Assembly: GCA_903834185.1 (NCBI GenBank)
Contig: CAILHX010000010.1
Coordinates: forward strand, 1-64,000
Origin: an uncultured Methylophilaceae bacterium
Lineage (GTDB): Bacteria; Pseudomonadota; Gammaproteobacteria; Burkholderiales; Methylophilaceae
Direction of reading: 5' to 3'
DNA length: 64,000 nucleotides
Both the position numbers and the translations under genes were made by a program. Positions 39,928-50,383 of the stretch are shown here, piece by piece; the first letter of the stretch is position 1; each line of letters starts with the position of its first letter. Under the pieces are notes generated by a model. The model ran no database searches, was not told the origin of the DNA, and saw nothing but the letters and a program-made list of their open reading frames with translations.

Positions 39928-41220
39928 TCATCCAGTGATCATGCTACGGCCGTGTTGAATGTAATATTCGAATTCAGGCCGGAAATGCTTGATAAAACTC
40001 AGTACGGGTGTTGCTGCAGCATCACCCAATGCACAAATAGTGCGCCCTGAAATGTTGGTGCTGACATCGGTCAACAGATCAAGGTCTTCCATCCTCCCTT
40101 TACCATCGGCGATACGCCTTACTACACGCCATAGCCAGCCGGTGCCTTCGCGACATGGGGTACATTGACCGCAGGATTCCTCAAAATAGAAATAGGAAAG
40201 CCTGTCCAGCGCTTTCACCATGTCCGTGCTTTCATCCATCACAATAACAGAACCTGCGCCCAGCATGGAACCTGCCTTGGTGATGGAGTCGTAATCCATA
40301 TTGGTGGCCATCATCACATCAGCCGGTACTACAGGTACCGAAGACCCACCGGGAATGACTGCTTTTAATTTGCGGCCTTTCCAGACACCGCCTGCCAAAG
40401 CCAGCAGTTCAGGGAATGGCAAGCCCATATTCACTTCAAAATTGCCGGGCTTTTCGACATGGCCGGACACCGAGAACAACTTGGTACCGCCCGAGTTGGC
40501 TACACCCAAGTCCAGGAAATGTTGCCCGCCATGCTGCAGAATATAAGGTACAGAAGCGAAGGTTTCGGTATTGTTGATGGTAGTTGGTTTCCCGTACAGT
40601 CCATAACTGGCGGGAAAAGGCGGCTTGAACCGCGGTTGCCCTTTTTTGCCTTCGACCGACTCAAGCAGGGCCGTTTCCTCGCCACAGATGTACGCACCAT
40701 AGCCATGATGCGCATACAGATTAAAGCTGAAATTGGTCCCGAACAGATTATCTCCCAGCAACCCGGCGGCGCGTGCTTCATCCAGGGCACGCTCGAAGAT
40801 CTCGTACTCAGCCCAAATCTCGCCGTGGATATAGTTGTAACCGGTTTTTGCACCCATCACATAACCGCCGATAGCCATGCCTTCGATGAGTTGATGCGGG
40901 TTATAGCGCAGAATATCGCGGTCTTTGAAGGTGCCCGGTTCGCCCTCGTCCGAATTGCACAACAAATACTTATCGCCTTCATAGTTCTTGGGCATGAAGC
41001 TCCATTTCAACCCTGTAGGGAACCCTGCTCCACCTCTTCCCCGCAAATTGGACAGCTTGAGTTCATTGATGATCTCAACCGCCGGAGTCTGCTCGGTGAT
41101 GATGCGCTTTAATACTTCGTAACCACCAAGGCTACGATAGGTTTCCAATGATGCCGGATTGGGCTTGTCTATAGTGCGGAAACAAACACTGTTTAATGTA
41201 GCATTCAACGAGGGGCTCAC
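39928..41220 (-). CDS. nuoF: NADH-quinone oxidoreductase subunit F
   Basis: NuoF binds NADH, FMN and cluster N3, the entry point of electrons into complex I. The 430-residue protein has the NADH/FMN motif [40 protein letters not shown], and [20 protein letters not shown]. The 4Fe-4S motif is [15 protein letters not shown] with a later Cys in GRTICALGD. The ATG overlaps the nuoE stop by 4 bases. Confidence 0.97.
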   Translation of the reverse strand: MSPSLNATLNSVCFRTIDKPNPASLETYRSLGGYEVLKRIITEQTPAVEIINELKLSNLRGRGGAGFPTGLKWSFMPKNYEGDKYLLCNSDEGEPGTFKDRDILRYNPHQLIEGMAIGGYVMGAKTGYNYIHGEIWAEYEIFERALDEARAAGLLGDNLFGTNFSFNLYAHHGYGAYICGEETALLESVEGKKGQPRFKPPFPASYGLYGKPTTINNTETFASVPYILQHGGQHFLDLGVANSGGTKLFSVSGHVEKPGNFEVNMGLPFPELLALAGGVWKGRKLKAVIPGGSSVPVVPADVMMATNMDYDSITKAGSMLGAGSVIVMDESTDMVKALDRLSYFYFEESCGQCTPCREGTGWLWRVVRRIADGKGRMEDLDLLTDVSTNISGRTICALGDAAATPVLSFIKHFRPEFEYYIQHGRSMITG

Positions 41221-41690
41221 TTTAGGCCCTCCAGCATTTCATCCACTTTTTCATTGGTTAAAAATTCGCGCATATCCTTGTTATTGACCAGCAACAAAGG
41301 TGCACTACCGCACGCGCCCATACACTCCCCTTCTTTCAGGGTGAATTTTCCGTCCGCGGTGGTTTCTCCGCAATGTATGCCCAGCCTATGTTCAAGATGT
41401 TCGACGATGCCGTGGGCATCGCGCAGCATGCAGGAAATATTGGTGCATACGGTCAACTTGTATTTGCCTGTCGGCTTCAACTCATACATATTATAAAAAC
41501 TGGCGACTTCCAGCACCGCGATGTCGGGGATACCCAGATAAGCAGCGACATCGGAGATGCTTTCCTTGGACAGCCAGCCGTGCTCATCCTGCACGATAGC
41601 CAATGACGACATCACTGCAGAACGGCGCTGGTTGGCTGGGTATTTGGCCAACTCGCGGTCTATTTTAGCGATGGATTCAGCGGATAACAT
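41217..41690 (-). CDS. nuoE: NADH-quinone oxidoreductase subunit E
   Basis: NuoE carries the N1a 2Fe-2S cluster next to NuoF. The 157-residue protein has the four ligands Cys82, Cys87 ([10 protein letters not shown]), Cys123 and Cys127 (GECMGACG) in a thioredoxin-like fold. The ATG overlaps the nuoD stop codon by one base (TAATG), and its end overlaps nuoF by 4 bases. Confidence 0.97.
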   Translation of the reverse strand: MLSAESIAKIDRELAKYPANQRRSAVMSSLAIVQDEHGWLSKESISDVAAYLGIPDIAVLEVASFYNMYELKPTGKYKLTVCTNISCMLRDAHGIVEHLEHRLGIHCGETTADGKFTLKEGECMGACGSAPLLLVNNKDMREFLTNEKVDEMLEGLK

Positions 41691-42943
41691 TACCTGTCTA
41701 TTTCTCCAAAAACGATATCCTGTGTTCCGATAATCGCCACCAGATCGGCGATCATGTGTCCGCGCGTCATTTCGTCCAGAGCCGCCAGATGCGCGAAACC
41801 CGGTGCGCGTATTTTCAGGCGATAGGGCTTATTGGCGCCATCGGAAATCAAATAGATGCCGAACTCGCCCTTGGGGTGCTCCACTGCTGCGTAAGCCTCG
41901 CCTTCCGGCACGTGGAAACCTTCGGTAAACAACTTGAAATGATGGATCAGCGCTTCCATATCGTGCTTCATGGTGGCACGCGAGGGCGGGGCTACCTTGT
42001 AGCTATCGCTGATCACCGGACCCGGGTTGGCGCGCAACCATGCGATACATTGCTTGATGATGCGATTGGATTCGCGGAATTCCTGCATGCGTACCAGATA
42101 GCGGTCATAACAATCGCCATTGGTACCCACCGGGATATCGAAATCCATGTGCTCATATACTTCATACGGTTGCTTCTTGCGCAAATCCCATTCAATGCCG
42201 GAGCCTCGCAGCATGGGGCCAGTCATTCCCAGCGCCAAGGCGCGCTCCGGAGTGACGATGCCGATATCCACGGTACGTTGTTTCCATATCCGGTTATCGG
42301 TGAGCAAAGTCTCATACTCATCTACATAGCCGGGGAAACGATTAGTGAAGTCTTCAATGAAATCAAGCAGCGAACCCTGACGGTTGGCGTTCATGCGCTT
42401 CATGTCTTTCGCATCATGTATTTTTGACGCTTCATACTGCGGCATGTGCTCGGGCAGATCACGATATACGCCGCCGGGACGGTAATAGGCAGCGTGCATA
42501 CGCGCGCCGGACACGGCTTCATAACAATCGAAAAGATCTTCGCGCTCGCGGAACGCATAAAGGAACACCGACATCGCGCCTACGTCCAGCGCATGCGCCC
42601 CCAGCCATAACAGGTGATTGAGGATGCGCGTGATCTCGTCGAACATAACCCGGATATACTGGGCGCGGACAGGCACCACCACTCCCATCAGCTTCTCGAT
42701 CGCCATTACATAGGCGTGCTCGTTCGCCATCATGGACACATAATCCAGCCTGTCCATATAGGGTACGGTTTGCAAAAAGGTACGATGCTCTGCCAGTTTT
42801 TCCGTGGCACGGTGCAGCAGGCCGATATGTGGATCGGCACGCTCGATCACCTCGCCATCCAGTTCCAACACCAGCCGCAGTACCCCATGCGCTGCCGGGT
42901 GTTGCGGGCCAAAATTCATTGTGTAATTTCTAATCTCTGCCAC
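41690..42943 (-). CDS. nuoD: NADH-quinone oxidoreductase subunit D
   Basis: NuoD (49-kDa type) shapes the quinone-binding cavity of complex I with NuoB. The 417-residue protein starts [20 protein letters not shown] and includes [40 protein letters not shown] and [20 protein letters not shown]. The start is GTG at 42943 with a GGGAG 9 bases before it. A second, near-identical copy of the first 11 codons lies 135 bases upstream at 43078 with an ATG, closed by an in-frame TGA. The native start has therefore probably been displaced by a duplication, and translation may depend on reinitiation. Confidence 0.95.
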   Translation of the reverse strand: MAEIRNYTMNFGPQHPAAHGVLRLVLELDGEVIERADPHIGLLHRATEKLAEHRTFLQTVPYMDRLDYVSMMANEHAYVMAIEKLMGVVVPVRAQYIRVMFDEITRILNHLLWLGAHALDVGAMSVFLYAFREREDLFDCYEAVSGARMHAAYYRPGGVYRDLPEHMPQYEASKIHDAKDMKRMNANRQGSLLDFIEDFTNRFPGYVDEYETLLTDNRIWKQRTVDIGIVTPERALALGMTGPMLRGSGIEWDLRKKQPYEVYEHMDFDIPVGTNGDCYDRYLVRMQEFRESNRIIKQCIAWLRANPGPVISDSYKVAPPSRATMKHDMEALIHHFKLFTEGFHVPEGEAYAAVEHPKGEFGIYLISDGANKPYRLKIRAPGFAHLAALDEMTRGHMIADLVAIIGTQDIVFGEIDR

Positions 42944-43078
42944 AGCGCATCACTCCCGCACCATGCCAACCAAGGCACGTTCACAATGAATTTCAGTGAA
43001 GGCTAACTTGCGATAGCAAGTTAAGACCGAAGGCCGACCGGAGCTAAAATTCATTGTGTAATTTCTGATCTCGGCCAT
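42911..43078 (-). repeat. 135-bp partial duplication at the nuoD start
   Basis: Thirty-three bases beginning ATGGCCGAGATCAGAAATTA (43046-43078) recur with three differences at 42911-42943, where they form the working nuoD start. The 12-mer CACAATGAATTT occurs in both, and once inverted in the spacer (AAATTCATTGTG in the minus-strand reading). The spacer also holds a stem-loop AACTTGC-TATC-GCAAGTT at 43005-43022 (minus-strand reading). The offset of 135 bases keeps the frame. Confidence 0.85.
42950..43078 (-). CDS. 42-residue decoy ORF made from the duplicated nuoD start
   Basis: The ATG at 43078, one base after the nuoC stop codon (TAAGATG), opens [11 protein letters not shown] exactly like NuoD. 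It then runs into unrelated sequence (SSGRPSVLTCYRKLAFTEIH and so on) and stops at 42950-42952, six bases before the nuoD GTG. If translated it would give a useless NuoD-like peptide and let ribosomes reinitiate on nuoD. It is probably a remnant rather than a gene with its own function. Confidence 0.4.
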   Translation of the reverse strand: MAEIRNYTMNFSSGRPSVLTCYRKLAFTEIHCERALVGMVRE

Positions 43079-43079
43079 C

Positions 43080-43685
43080 TTAGTTTAGTTTAATCCCGTG
43101 TACGCCTTCGTCGCGGATGATACGTGGAACGTTATTACGCAACTCGATGGAAACGGGCTGATAAACCACGCGCTTCTGATCCGGGTCGTAGCGCATCTCG
43201 ACATTGCCAATAACAGGGAAATCCTTTCTGAAAGGATGACCGACAAAACCGTAGTCAGTAAGGATACGGCGCAAATCCGGATGACCATCGAACATGATGC
43301 CGAACAGGTCGAATGCTTCACGCTCATACCAGTTTGCCGAAGGCCAGATGCCGACTGCCGTCGGTATCACCGGAAATTCGTCATCCTCGACAAAAGCTTT
43401 TACTCTTACACGCTGATTCAAAGCAACTGACAGCAGATGGTAAACGACCGCATAGCGTTTACCCTGCCATGCGCCCTCCTTGTAATCGCTGTAATCCACG
43501 CCACACAGATCAGTCAACTGCTCAAATTGCAATCCTGCGCGGTCACGCAGGGTACGGCAGACTTCAACGGCATCCGCCGCGGCGATTTCTATCGTCAGCT
43601 CTCCTGTCGCGCATACCAGACGTACCGACTTTTCGCGCAAGGCGCTGGCGAGGTTGGCTTCCAGAATCTCGAGACGTGAACTCAT
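43080..43685 (-). CDS. nuoC: NADH-quinone oxidoreductase subunit C
   Basis: NuoC (30-kDa type) is a peripheral-arm subunit without cofactors. The 201-residue protein starts [20 protein letters not shown] and carries the family signature [20 protein letters not shown] followed by [20 protein letters not shown]. It is a separate gene, not fused to nuoD. It lies 27 bases after nuoB. Confidence 0.97.
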   Translation of the reverse strand: MSSRLEILEANLASALREKSVRLVCATGELTIEIAAADAVEVCRTLRDRAGLQFEQLTDLCGVDYSDYKEGAWQGKRYAVVYHLLSVALNQRVRVKAFVEDDEFPVIPTAVGIWPSANWYEREAFDLFGIMFDGHPDLRRILTDYGFVGHPFRKDFPVIGNVEMRYDPDQKRVVYQPVSIELRNNVPRIIRDEGVHGIKLN

Positions 43686-43712
43686 GTAATAATTTTTACG
43701 ATATCTTAAGTT

Positions 43713-44189
43713 TTAACGGGCTATGGTATTGGTACGTTTGATCTTCTTCTGCAACTGGATGATACCGTACAGCAATGCCTCTGCAGTAGGTGGACAGCCG
43801 GGCACGTAAACATCAACCGGCACGATACGATCACAACCGCGCACTACAGAATAGGAGTAATGATAGTACCCGCCGCCATTGGCGCAAGAGCCCATGGAGA
43901 TCACCCAGCGCGGCTCTGCCATCTGGTCGTAGACTTTGCGCAACGCTGGAGCCATTTTATTGATGAGCGTACCGGCCACAATCATCACGTCAGATTGGCG
44001 CGGGCTACCGCGAAATACGATGCCGAAGCGATCCAGGTCGTAACGAGCAGCGCCGGCATGCATCATTTCCACTGCACAACAGGCAAGACCGAAAGTCATG
44101 GGCCACATCGAGCCGGTACGGGTGTAATTTATGACCGTATCTAGGGTGGTAGTCACGAACCCTTTATCCATCAGGCCTTCTATGCTCAT
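43713..44189 (-). CDS. nuoB: NADH-quinone oxidoreductase subunit B
   Basis: NuoB carries the terminal N2 4Fe-4S cluster that reduces quinone. The 158-residue protein has the cluster ligands Cys37-Cys38 ([10 protein letters not shown]), Cys102 (MGSCANGG) and Cys132 ([11 protein letters not shown]). It lies 16 bases after nuoA and starts [20 protein letters not shown]. Confidence 0.97.
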   Translation of the reverse strand: MSIEGLMDKGFVTTTLDTVINYTRTGSMWPMTFGLACCAVEMMHAGAARYDLDRFGIVFRGSPRQSDVMIVAGTLINKMAPALRKVYDQMAEPRWVISMGSCANGGGYYHYSYSVVRGCDRIVPVDVYVPGCPPTAEALLYGIIQLQKKIKRTNTIAR

Positions 44190-44205
44190 AGCGTGGTCCC
44201 CAGGT

Positions 44206-44562
44206 TTATTCCCACTCCAAGGCTCCTTTCATCCACTCATAGATGAAACCGACTACCAAAATACCCAGAAACAACATCATGGATAAATAGCCGAACATGC
44301 CGATATCTTTCAGCACCACAGCCCAGGGGAAGAGAAATGCGATCTCCAGATCGAACAGGATGAACAGGATAGCCACCAGGTAGTAACGCACATCAAATTT
44401 CATGCGCGCATCTTCGAACGCTTCAAAACCGCATTCGTAGGGAGAATTCTTTTCATTGTCCGGGCGGCTGGGAGCGACGATCCTCCCTAGCGCGATGGGC
44501 AACACCCCGATGGCTAAACCAACGAAGATGAACAACAAAATCGGGAAGTAATTTTCCAGCAT
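44206..44562 (-). CDS. nuoA: NADH-quinone oxidoreductase subunit A
   Basis: NuoA is a three-helix membrane subunit and the first gene of the nuo operon. It has 118 residues, starting [20 protein letters not shown], with the conserved loop [20 protein letters not shown] (including the Cys of the NuoA loop) and the helix [21 protein letters not shown] sigma-70-like promoter lies about 50 bases upstream. Confidence 0.97.
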   Translation of the reverse strand: MLENYFPILLFIFVGLAIGVLPIALGRIVAPSRPDNEKNSPYECGFEAFEDARMKFDVRYYLVAILFILFDLEIAFLFPWAVVLKDIGMFGYLSMMLFLGILVVGFIYEWMKGALEWE

Positions 44563-44609
44563 TTGTATCTAGTAAAACCCCGAATAACATACCTCAAATA
44601 GACCGACTG

Positions 44610-44639
44610 ATTATGCTGGATAGAGTGCTAAGCGGTCAA
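44610..44639 (-). promoter_or_regulatory. Sigma-70-like promoter of the nuo operon
   Basis: On the minus strand TTGACC (44634-44639) and CATAAT (44610-44615) are 18 bases apart. Transcription would begin near 44603, some 40 bases before the nuoA ATG. The rest of the 44563-44735 gap towards the helicase gene shows no further feature. Confidence 0.6.
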
Positions 44640-44735
44640 CAAGATGCAAGGCCTTAAGCACACTTTTTTCCATGAAGTTTTTTTTATACGAAAATTGATA
44701 CCACCTTTGATATAAAAACGACCAGAGCAAACAAG

Positions 44736-46664
44736 TTACGCCACCACGGCGAAAAACCTCTCCACCTCGATCAATGCCTTGGTGCGTTTGAATGGCGGCA
44801 GACTCTGCCAGACGCGTTTACCGTATGATTTGGTCAGCATGCGCGGATCGCAGATCATCAGCACACCCCTATCGGTTTCATCACGTATCAGGCGCCCAGC
44901 CCCTTGTTTAAGTGTGATGGTGGCATAGGGCAGCTGATACTCCATGAATGCGTTCTTGCCCTCGGCGTTCAGCTTATCTATGCGTGCGGAGAGTACCGGG
45001 TCATCCGGCGGCGCAAATGGCAACTTGTCGATAATGACCACGGACAATGCTTCGCCTTTGACGTCCACGCCTTCCCAGAAGCTCTGGCTGCCCACCAGCA
45101 CCGCATTACCCAGTTGACGGAAACGCTCCAGCAACTCGGAACGAGTGGCATCGCCTTGTATCAGCAGCGGATACACCAGCCCATCACGATCGAATGCGTT
45201 TTGCAGCCAGCCGTGGATCTCGCGCATGGCACGCAAGCTGGTGCACAACATAAATGTCCTGCCCCCTGCCGCCTTGATCACAGGTAGCGCGGCTTCTGCC
45301 ACCGCCAGAATATAATCGGGATGATTCGGGTCGGGCAAGCCCTGGGGGGCATATAACAGTGCTTGCGCATCATAATCGAAGGGGCTTTCCCAGCGTGCGG
45401 TTCTGGATTCCAGCAGGCCCATCTGGTTAAGATAATGGCTAAAATCACTCTTCACCGCCAAGGTGGCGGAAGTGAATATCCAGGCACGCGGCTGCGCTGT
45501 AATTTGCTTATTGAATATCTCTGCGACTGATAACGGCGTAGCGTGCAACACTACGGATTGGGTAAATACTTCCACCCAGCGCACCAGATTGACGTCCTCT
45601 CCTGCCAGCCATTTATTCAGTTGCAAATGCAAGGACGTCGCCCGCTGCCAGCAGTTCTCCAGCCACGGGCCGCGCTCGGCCTGCGTTTGCAATAGCTTAC
45701 CCAATTCCAGCAATTTTTCGCCTACATTGCTTAGCGCGCTATCAAAATCTTTCAGCTGCAGCGCGCGCTGTACCGGCATTCTGGCACCTTCCAGGCCGAA
45801 CACCAGGCGAAAATCGCGCACTGCTTTTTCCAGCGCAGCAGTCAACGCAGGCAGATCCACGCAGTCCTTGGCATCGGTAAGATATTCGCCATGCGCATCG
45901 CGCGCCAGCTCCATCAGAAAGCTGGTGGAAATATCTTCGCCAAAAAACAATCCGGCAGTCTCTGGCAACTGATGGGCTTCGTCGAATATCACAGCATTAG
46001 AGGCAGGGAGTAATTCTGCGACACCTTCGTCGCGCAACATCACGTCGGCAAAGAAGAGATGGTGATTCACTACCACTACCTCTGCTGCCAGCGCCCGCTT
46101 ACGTGCTTCCATCACAAAGCACTCCTTATAGTCCGGGCATTCCTGTCCCAGGCAATTATCGCGGGTGGATGTCACGGCCTGCCATACCATTGAATTTTCA
46201 GGCACGGTGGAAAGATCGTTCTTATCCCCGGTTTGACTGGTTTCGGCAAACCGTTTGATCAGGTGCACATATTGCGCATCTTCGCGGCTCATGAAGCGAC
46301 CTTCATTCACCGCACGCTTCATGTGGTAATGACATACATAATTGGCACGCCCCTTGAGAATAGCCGTGGTCACCGGCGCTTTCAGCGCATCGCGTATGGC
46401 AGGCAGGTCACGATTGAATAATTGGTCTTGCAGGGTTTTGGTACCGGTGGATATGATGACCTTGCCGCCCGACAGCAGCGCCGGAACCAGATACGCAAAA
46501 GTCTTGCCGGTGCCGGTGCCGGCTTCGGTCACCAGCGTTGCATTGTCGGTGATCGCCTGCTGGATAGCCTGCGCCATCTCCACTTGCTGCTGGCGCTGAC
46601 GATAGCCTGGAATGGCCTCAGCCAACGGGCCATCGGCACTAAAAATCCGTTCAAGATCAGGCAT
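44736..46664 (-). CDS. YoaA/DinG-family iron-sulfur DNA helicase
   Basis: The 642-residue protein is an XPD-like superfamily 2 helicase of the YoaA/DinG group. Walker A is EAGTGTGKT (about 47-55) and the DEAH box is VIFDEAHQLP (about 228-231). Four Cys suited to a 4Fe-4S cluster lie at 111, 171, 176 and 182 (NYVCHYH; NCLGQECPDYKECF). Motif VI reads KQGAGRLIRDETDRGVLMIC. Length and order match E. coli YoaA (about 636). It should unwind DNA 5'-3' in repair or replication-fork rescue. The start is the ATG at 46664, overlapping the Anbu stop as TGATG; readings from 46775 add 37 unsupported residues. Confidence 0.9.
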   Translation of the reverse strand: MPDLERIFSADGPLAEAIPGYRQRQQQVEMAQAIQQAITDNATLVTEAGTGTGKTFAYLVPALLSGGKVIISTGTKTLQDQLFNRDLPAIRDALKAPVTTAILKGRANYVCHYHMKRAVNEGRFMSREDAQYVHLIKRFAETSQTGDKNDLSTVPENSMVWQAVTSTRDNCLGQECPDYKECFVMEARKRALAAEVVVVNHHLFFADVMLRDEGVAELLPASNAVIFDEAHQLPETAGLFFGEDISTSFLMELARDAHGEYLTDAKDCVDLPALTAALEKAVRDFRLVFGLEGARMPVQRALQLKDFDSALSNVGEKLLELGKLLQTQAERGPWLENCWQRATSLHLQLNKWLAGEDVNLVRWVEVFTQSVVLHATPLSVAEIFNKQITAQPRAWIFTSATLAVKSDFSHYLNQMGLLESRTARWESPFDYDAQALLYAPQGLPDPNHPDYILAVAEAALPVIKAAGGRTFMLCTSLRAMREIHGWLQNAFDRDGLVYPLLIQGDATRSELLERFRQLGNAVLVGSQSFWEGVDVKGEALSVVIIDKLPFAPPDDPVLSARIDKLNAEGKNAFMEYQLPYATITLKQGAGRLIRDETDRGVLMICDPRMLTKSYGKRVWQSLPPFKRTKALIEVERFFAVVA

Positions 46665-47392
46665 CAACACCAGTGCGGATCTGGCAACTCCGAGAAAACG
46701 CGTTTCAAACCCTCTGACCAGCCTTTGCGTAATATGTTGAAATACGGGTCGGTATCGGTAATGCGGATCAAACAATCAGCGCTGAAGGTATTGTTGCGAT
46801 ACATAAACAGATCTATCGGCATGCCTACAGAAAGATTACTGCGTATGGTTGAATCAAACGATACCAGCGTGCATTTTGCCACTTCGTTGATATCGCTTTT
46901 GATGTTAATGACCCGATCCAGGATGGGTTTGCCGTATTTAGTCTCGCCGATCTGAAAATAAGGCGTCTCAGCCACCGCTTCAATAAAGTTACCCGCAGCA
47001 TAGATATTGAACATCCTGGGCTTTTCTCCCTTGATCTGACCGCCAAGCAAGATGGCCTGATTAAAATCCGTCTGATGTATGCGCAGGTGCTCGCCGTCCG
47101 CCTCGTGAACTGCACGCAACGCGTCACCCACAACGCGGGCGGCATCGAACATATTGGTAACACTATGCAGGTTGGGGGTCACGCCGTCTCTGATGCCGTT
47201 ATGCAGAAGGCTGACTACTGCCTGCGAGATGGCGAGATTGCCCGATGTGAGCACCACCAATACACGGTCATCCGGTTTGGAGAAAATATTCATCTTGGGG
47301 AAATTGGCTACATGGTCAACACCCGCATTGGTGCGGGAATCAGAGGCCATCACCAAGCCGGTTTCAAGCAACACGCCTACACAATAAGTCAT
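46664..47392 (-). CDS. Anbu, proteasome-type peptidase
   Basis: The 242-residue protein matches Anbu, the ancestral bacterial relative of proteasome beta subunits. It starts MTYCVGVLLETGLVMASDSR, so removal of Met exposes the nucleophile Thr2. Asp18 (MASDSRTNAG) and Lys33 (ANFPKMNIF) complete the N-terminal-nucleophile active site. Further conserved pieces are VLVVLTSGNLAISQAVVSLL and AILLGGQIKGEKPRMFNIYA. Anbu genes typically sit beside ATP-grasp, alpha-E and transglutaminase genes, as here, where these begin about 3 kb away on the other strand. It is divergent from ppc and is translationally linked to the helicase by a one-base overlap. Confidence 0.9.
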   Translation of the reverse strand: MTYCVGVLLETGLVMASDSRTNAGVDHVANFPKMNIFSKPDDRVLVVLTSGNLAISQAVVSLLHNGIRDGVTPNLHSVTNMFDAARVVGDALRAVHEADGEHLRIHQTDFNQAILLGGQIKGEKPRMFNIYAAGNFIEAVAETPYFQIGETKYGKPILDRVINIKSDINEVAKCTLVSFDSTIRSNLSVGMPIDLFMYRNNTFSADCLIRITDTDPYFNILRKGWSEGLKRVFSELPDPHWC

Positions 47393-47529
47393 GATTTAAA
47401 CAAACAGGGAAAATGGAACGGACTCCATCATAGCCGCCCCGCAGCTCTTAAACAATATGGCTTTCGTATTAGCCTGAAGCCGAGTCCGGGATTACGCCAA
47501 AAACCTGGTCAACACCATGACTATCTGGC

Positions 47530-47565
47530 TTGAAAGTTGCTTGATATTTGGCATAAAAATATGCC
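47530..47565 (+). promoter_or_regulatory. Possible ppc promoter with a palindrome
   Basis: TTGAAA (47530-47535) and CATAAA (47552-47557) are 16 bases apart, upstream of ppc. The -10 lies inside the palindrome GGCATA-AAAA-TATGCC (47550-47565), which could be an operator. A TAAGGAG ribosome site follows, 8 bases before the ppc ATG. The remaining 47393-47608 gap between the divergent genes shows no other clear signal. Confidence 0.35.
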
Positions 47566-47608
47566 TGGTATAAAAATCATACGATCCGGTAAATAAGGAG
47601 TTTTAAGC

Positions 47609-50383
47609 ATGAGCTCAGTTTCAACAGCACCAGAACAGACAATTAAGGAAAATATCCGTTTTCTGGGTCGCATCCTGGGGGAAGTAATCCGGGATAAGGA
47701 AGGCGAACCGACTTTTGAAGTGATAGAGGCGATTCGTCAGGCTGCAGTCAAATTTCATCGGGATAGCGATCCGGCCTCGGCAAAGAAGCTGGATCACCTG
47801 CTGAAGGCCCTTGATACCGACCAGGCGATCGCCGTGGCGCGCGCATTCAGCTATTTCAAACATCTGGTCAACATCGCCGAAGACATTTCCAGCCATGCGC
47901 AGATATCTCTGCAGCAAAACGACCTAGAGCCCGGACAGCTTGCGCACTCCATCGCCAGCTTCAAGCGCGAAAAAATCCCCCTGGAAAAGATTGAGGAGTT
48001 TTTCCAATCCGCCCTTATCTCGCCGGTATTGACCGCACATCCGACCGAAGTACAGCGCAAGAGCCTGCTGGATACCGAACGCACGATATCAGCGTTGCTC
48101 GCCAACAAATCCCAACCATTATCGCTGCGCGAACAGGTGCGTAATAAGCGCATGCTGTATGCCGCCATCACGCTGCTGTGGCAGAGCCGGATATTGCGTT
48201 TTTCACGTCTGACCGTGAATGACGAAATAGATAACGCGCTGTCCTATTATCGCCTGAGTCTTCTGGATACGATCCCGGAGCTGCTGCAAGATCTGGAGCT
48301 GGAAATAGCCAGTGAGTTTGGCGTGCCAGGGCAAGAAATACATTTACCCGGCTTTTTCCAGATGGGGAGCTGGATAGGCGGAGACCGGGACGGCAACCCC
48401 AACGTCAATGCCGCAACACTGGATCATGCGATCCGTCGTCAGGCAACGACAGTGCTTGGATATTATCTGCAGGAGACCAGCGCTTTACGCGGTGAGCTAT
48501 CTCTTACCACCCGACTGGTCGAAGTAACGCCCAAGCTGAAGAAGCTGGCTGACAATTCGCCGGACCAATCGCTACACCATCAGGATGAGCCGTACCGTCT
48601 GGCGTTGATGGGGATATTAGAACGGCTGCAGCAAAGTTACAACGTACTGATTGCTCAGCAGGAGGCCGACAGCAATTGTCTGCCCGCTTATGAAAATTGC
48701 GAAGCGTATCTTGACGATCTCAATCTGGTCGCCGACTCGCTGATGAAGAACCGTGCAGAAGCGTTGATTTACCCACGACTGGGCAAACTCATCAAGGCAG
48801 TGGAAACTTTTGGCTTTCACCTTGCCACCATAGATTTGCGCCAGAGCTCCGATGTACATGAAGCTGTAATCACGGAATTATTCGTGCTGGCGGGTGCCGA
48901 GTTCAGTTATGCCGAACTTGATGAAGAAGAGAAGGTCAGGATACTGCTCGCGGAATTACGGCAACCACGCCTGCTTTACTCGCCGTTCCAGGAATATTCT
49001 GATCTGGTGAAATCCGAGATCGGTGTGGTCAAAAAAGCGCTGGAAGTGCGAAAGTGTTATGGCCCACGTGCCATACGTCAATACATTATCTCGCACACCG
49101 AAACATTGTCGGATCTGCTTGAAGTAGCACTACTACAAAAAGAGTCTGGGTTAATGCGAGGCCGTTGGAGTACTGCCAAGATACAGATGGATCTCAACAT
49201 TGTTCCACTTTTCGAGACCATAGAAGATTTGCGTAATGCGCCCAGAATCATGAGCGAATGGCTCAGCCTGGTGGGCATACGCTCCCTGTTACGCTACCAG
49301 GGCAGCCAGCAGGAAATCATGCTGGGCTATTCTGATAGTAACAAGGATGGCGGCTTTCTTACTTCCAACTGGGAGCTGTACAAGGCTGAAGTTTCATTGG
49401 TGGAGTTATTCAAGCAGGCCAAGATCCGATTAAGACTGTTTCATGGTCGGGGCGGCACCGTAGGCCGAGGTGGTGGCCCCACTTATCAGGCGATCATGGC
49501 TCAGCCTCAAGGCACGGTAGACGGACAGATACGTCTGACCGAACAAGGTGAGATCATCTCCACCAAATTCTCTGACCCCAAAGTGGGGCGTCAGCACCTT
49601 GAAACATTGATTGCCGCCACCATAGACGCCACATTGTTCCCGCAAGACACGCTTACTTCTGCGCAAAGACATTCATACGAAATGCTGATGGATACGCTCT
49701 CAGCGACTGCCATGGCGGAATATCGCGATCTGGTCTACGACACACCGGGGTTCGCCGAATATTTCTTTAGTGCCACACCTATCAATGAGATCGCCGAACT
49801 CAATATCGGTAGCCGTCCATCCTCGCGCAAAGCCACTCAGCGTATCGAAGACCTGCGCGCGATTCCCTGGGGATTCTCGTGGGGGCAGTGCCGCTTGCTA
49901 TTGCCCGGATGGTACGGTTTCGGCAGTGCAATCAGCAAATATCTAGATGCTGCGCAGAACGACAAGGACAAAACAGCCCGTATCAAAACACTGCATCAGA
50001 TGCTGAGTGAATGGCCACTGTTCAAAACCCTGCTGTCCAATATGGATATGGTACTGTCCAAGACCGACATGACCATCGCCTCCCGCTACGCACAACTGGT
50101 AGAAGATAAGGCACTGCGCAACAAGGTATTCAAGCGTATTGAAGATGAGTACAGGCGTACCAGCGAAGCGCTTAATATGCTGCTGAAGAGTCCGTCACGA
50201 CTTGCTTCCAACCCAGGCCTGGCAGAGTCCATCAAGCGCCGTCTGCCATACCTGGATCCACTCAATCACTTGCAGGTAGAGCTCATCAGGCGCTATCGCT
50301 CCGGAGACACGGATGAACGCGTCAAACGCAACATACACCTGACCATCAACGGAATTGCCGCAGGCTTGCGTAATACTGGTTAA
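47609..50383 (+). CDS. ppc: Phosphoenolpyruvate carboxylase
   Basis: Ppc carboxylates phosphoenolpyruvate with bicarbonate to oxaloacetate, refilling the TCA cycle. The 924-residue protein has catalytic His144 in LTAHPTEVQRKS, the region GSWIGGDRDGNPNVNAATLD, and the second active-site block FHGRGGTVGRGGGPTYQAIM. RPSSRKATQRIEDLRAIPWG and a C-terminal RNTG end follow. The normal length for bacteria is about 880-930. A TAAGGAG ribosome site sits 8 bases before the ATG. The gene lies between anbu (divergent) and the ATP-grasp/alpha-E gene (same strand, 88 bases on). Confidence 0.97.
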   Translation: MSSVSTAPEQTIKENIRFLGRILGEVIRDKEGEPTFEVIEAIRQAAVKFHRDSDPASAKKLDHLLKALDTDQAIAVARAFSYFKHLVNIAEDISSHAQISLQQNDLEPGQLAHSIASFKREKIPLEKIEEFFQSALISPVLTAHPTEVQRKSLLDTERTISALLANKSQPLSLREQVRNKRMLYAAITLLWQSRILRFSRLTVNDEIDNALSYYRLSLLDTIPELLQDLELEIASEFGVPGQEIHLPGFFQMGSWIGGDRDGNPNVNAATLDHAIRRQATTVLGYYLQETSALRGELSLTTRLVEVTPKLKKLADNSPDQSLHHQDEPYRLALMGILERLQQSYNVLIAQQEADSNCLPAYENCEAYLDDLNLVADSLMKNRAEALIYPRLGKLIKAVETFGFHLATIDLRQSSDVHEAVITELFVLAGAEFSYAELDEEEKVRILLAELRQPRLLYSPFQEYSDLVKSEIGVVKKALEVRKCYGPRAIRQYIISHTETLSDLLEVALLQKESGLMRGRWSTAKIQMDLNIVPLFETIEDLRNAPRIMSEWLSLVGIRSLLRYQGSQQEIMLGYSDSNKDGGFLTSNWELYKAEVSLVELFKQAKIRLRLFHGRGGTVGRGGGPTYQAIMAQPQGTVDGQIRLTEQGEIISTKFSDPKVGRQHLETLIAATIDATLFPQDTLTSAQRHSYEMLMDTLSATAMAEYRDLVYDTPGFAEYFFSATPINEIAELNIGSRPSSRKATQRIEDLRAIPWGFSWGQCRLLLPGWYGFGSAISKYLDAAQNDKDKTARIKTLHQMLSEWPLFKTLLSNMDMVLSKTDMTIASRYAQLVEDKALRNKVFKRIEDEYRRTSEALNMLLKSPSRLASNPGLAESIKRRLPYLDPLNHLQVELIRRYRSGDTDERVKRNIHLTINGIAAGLRNTG

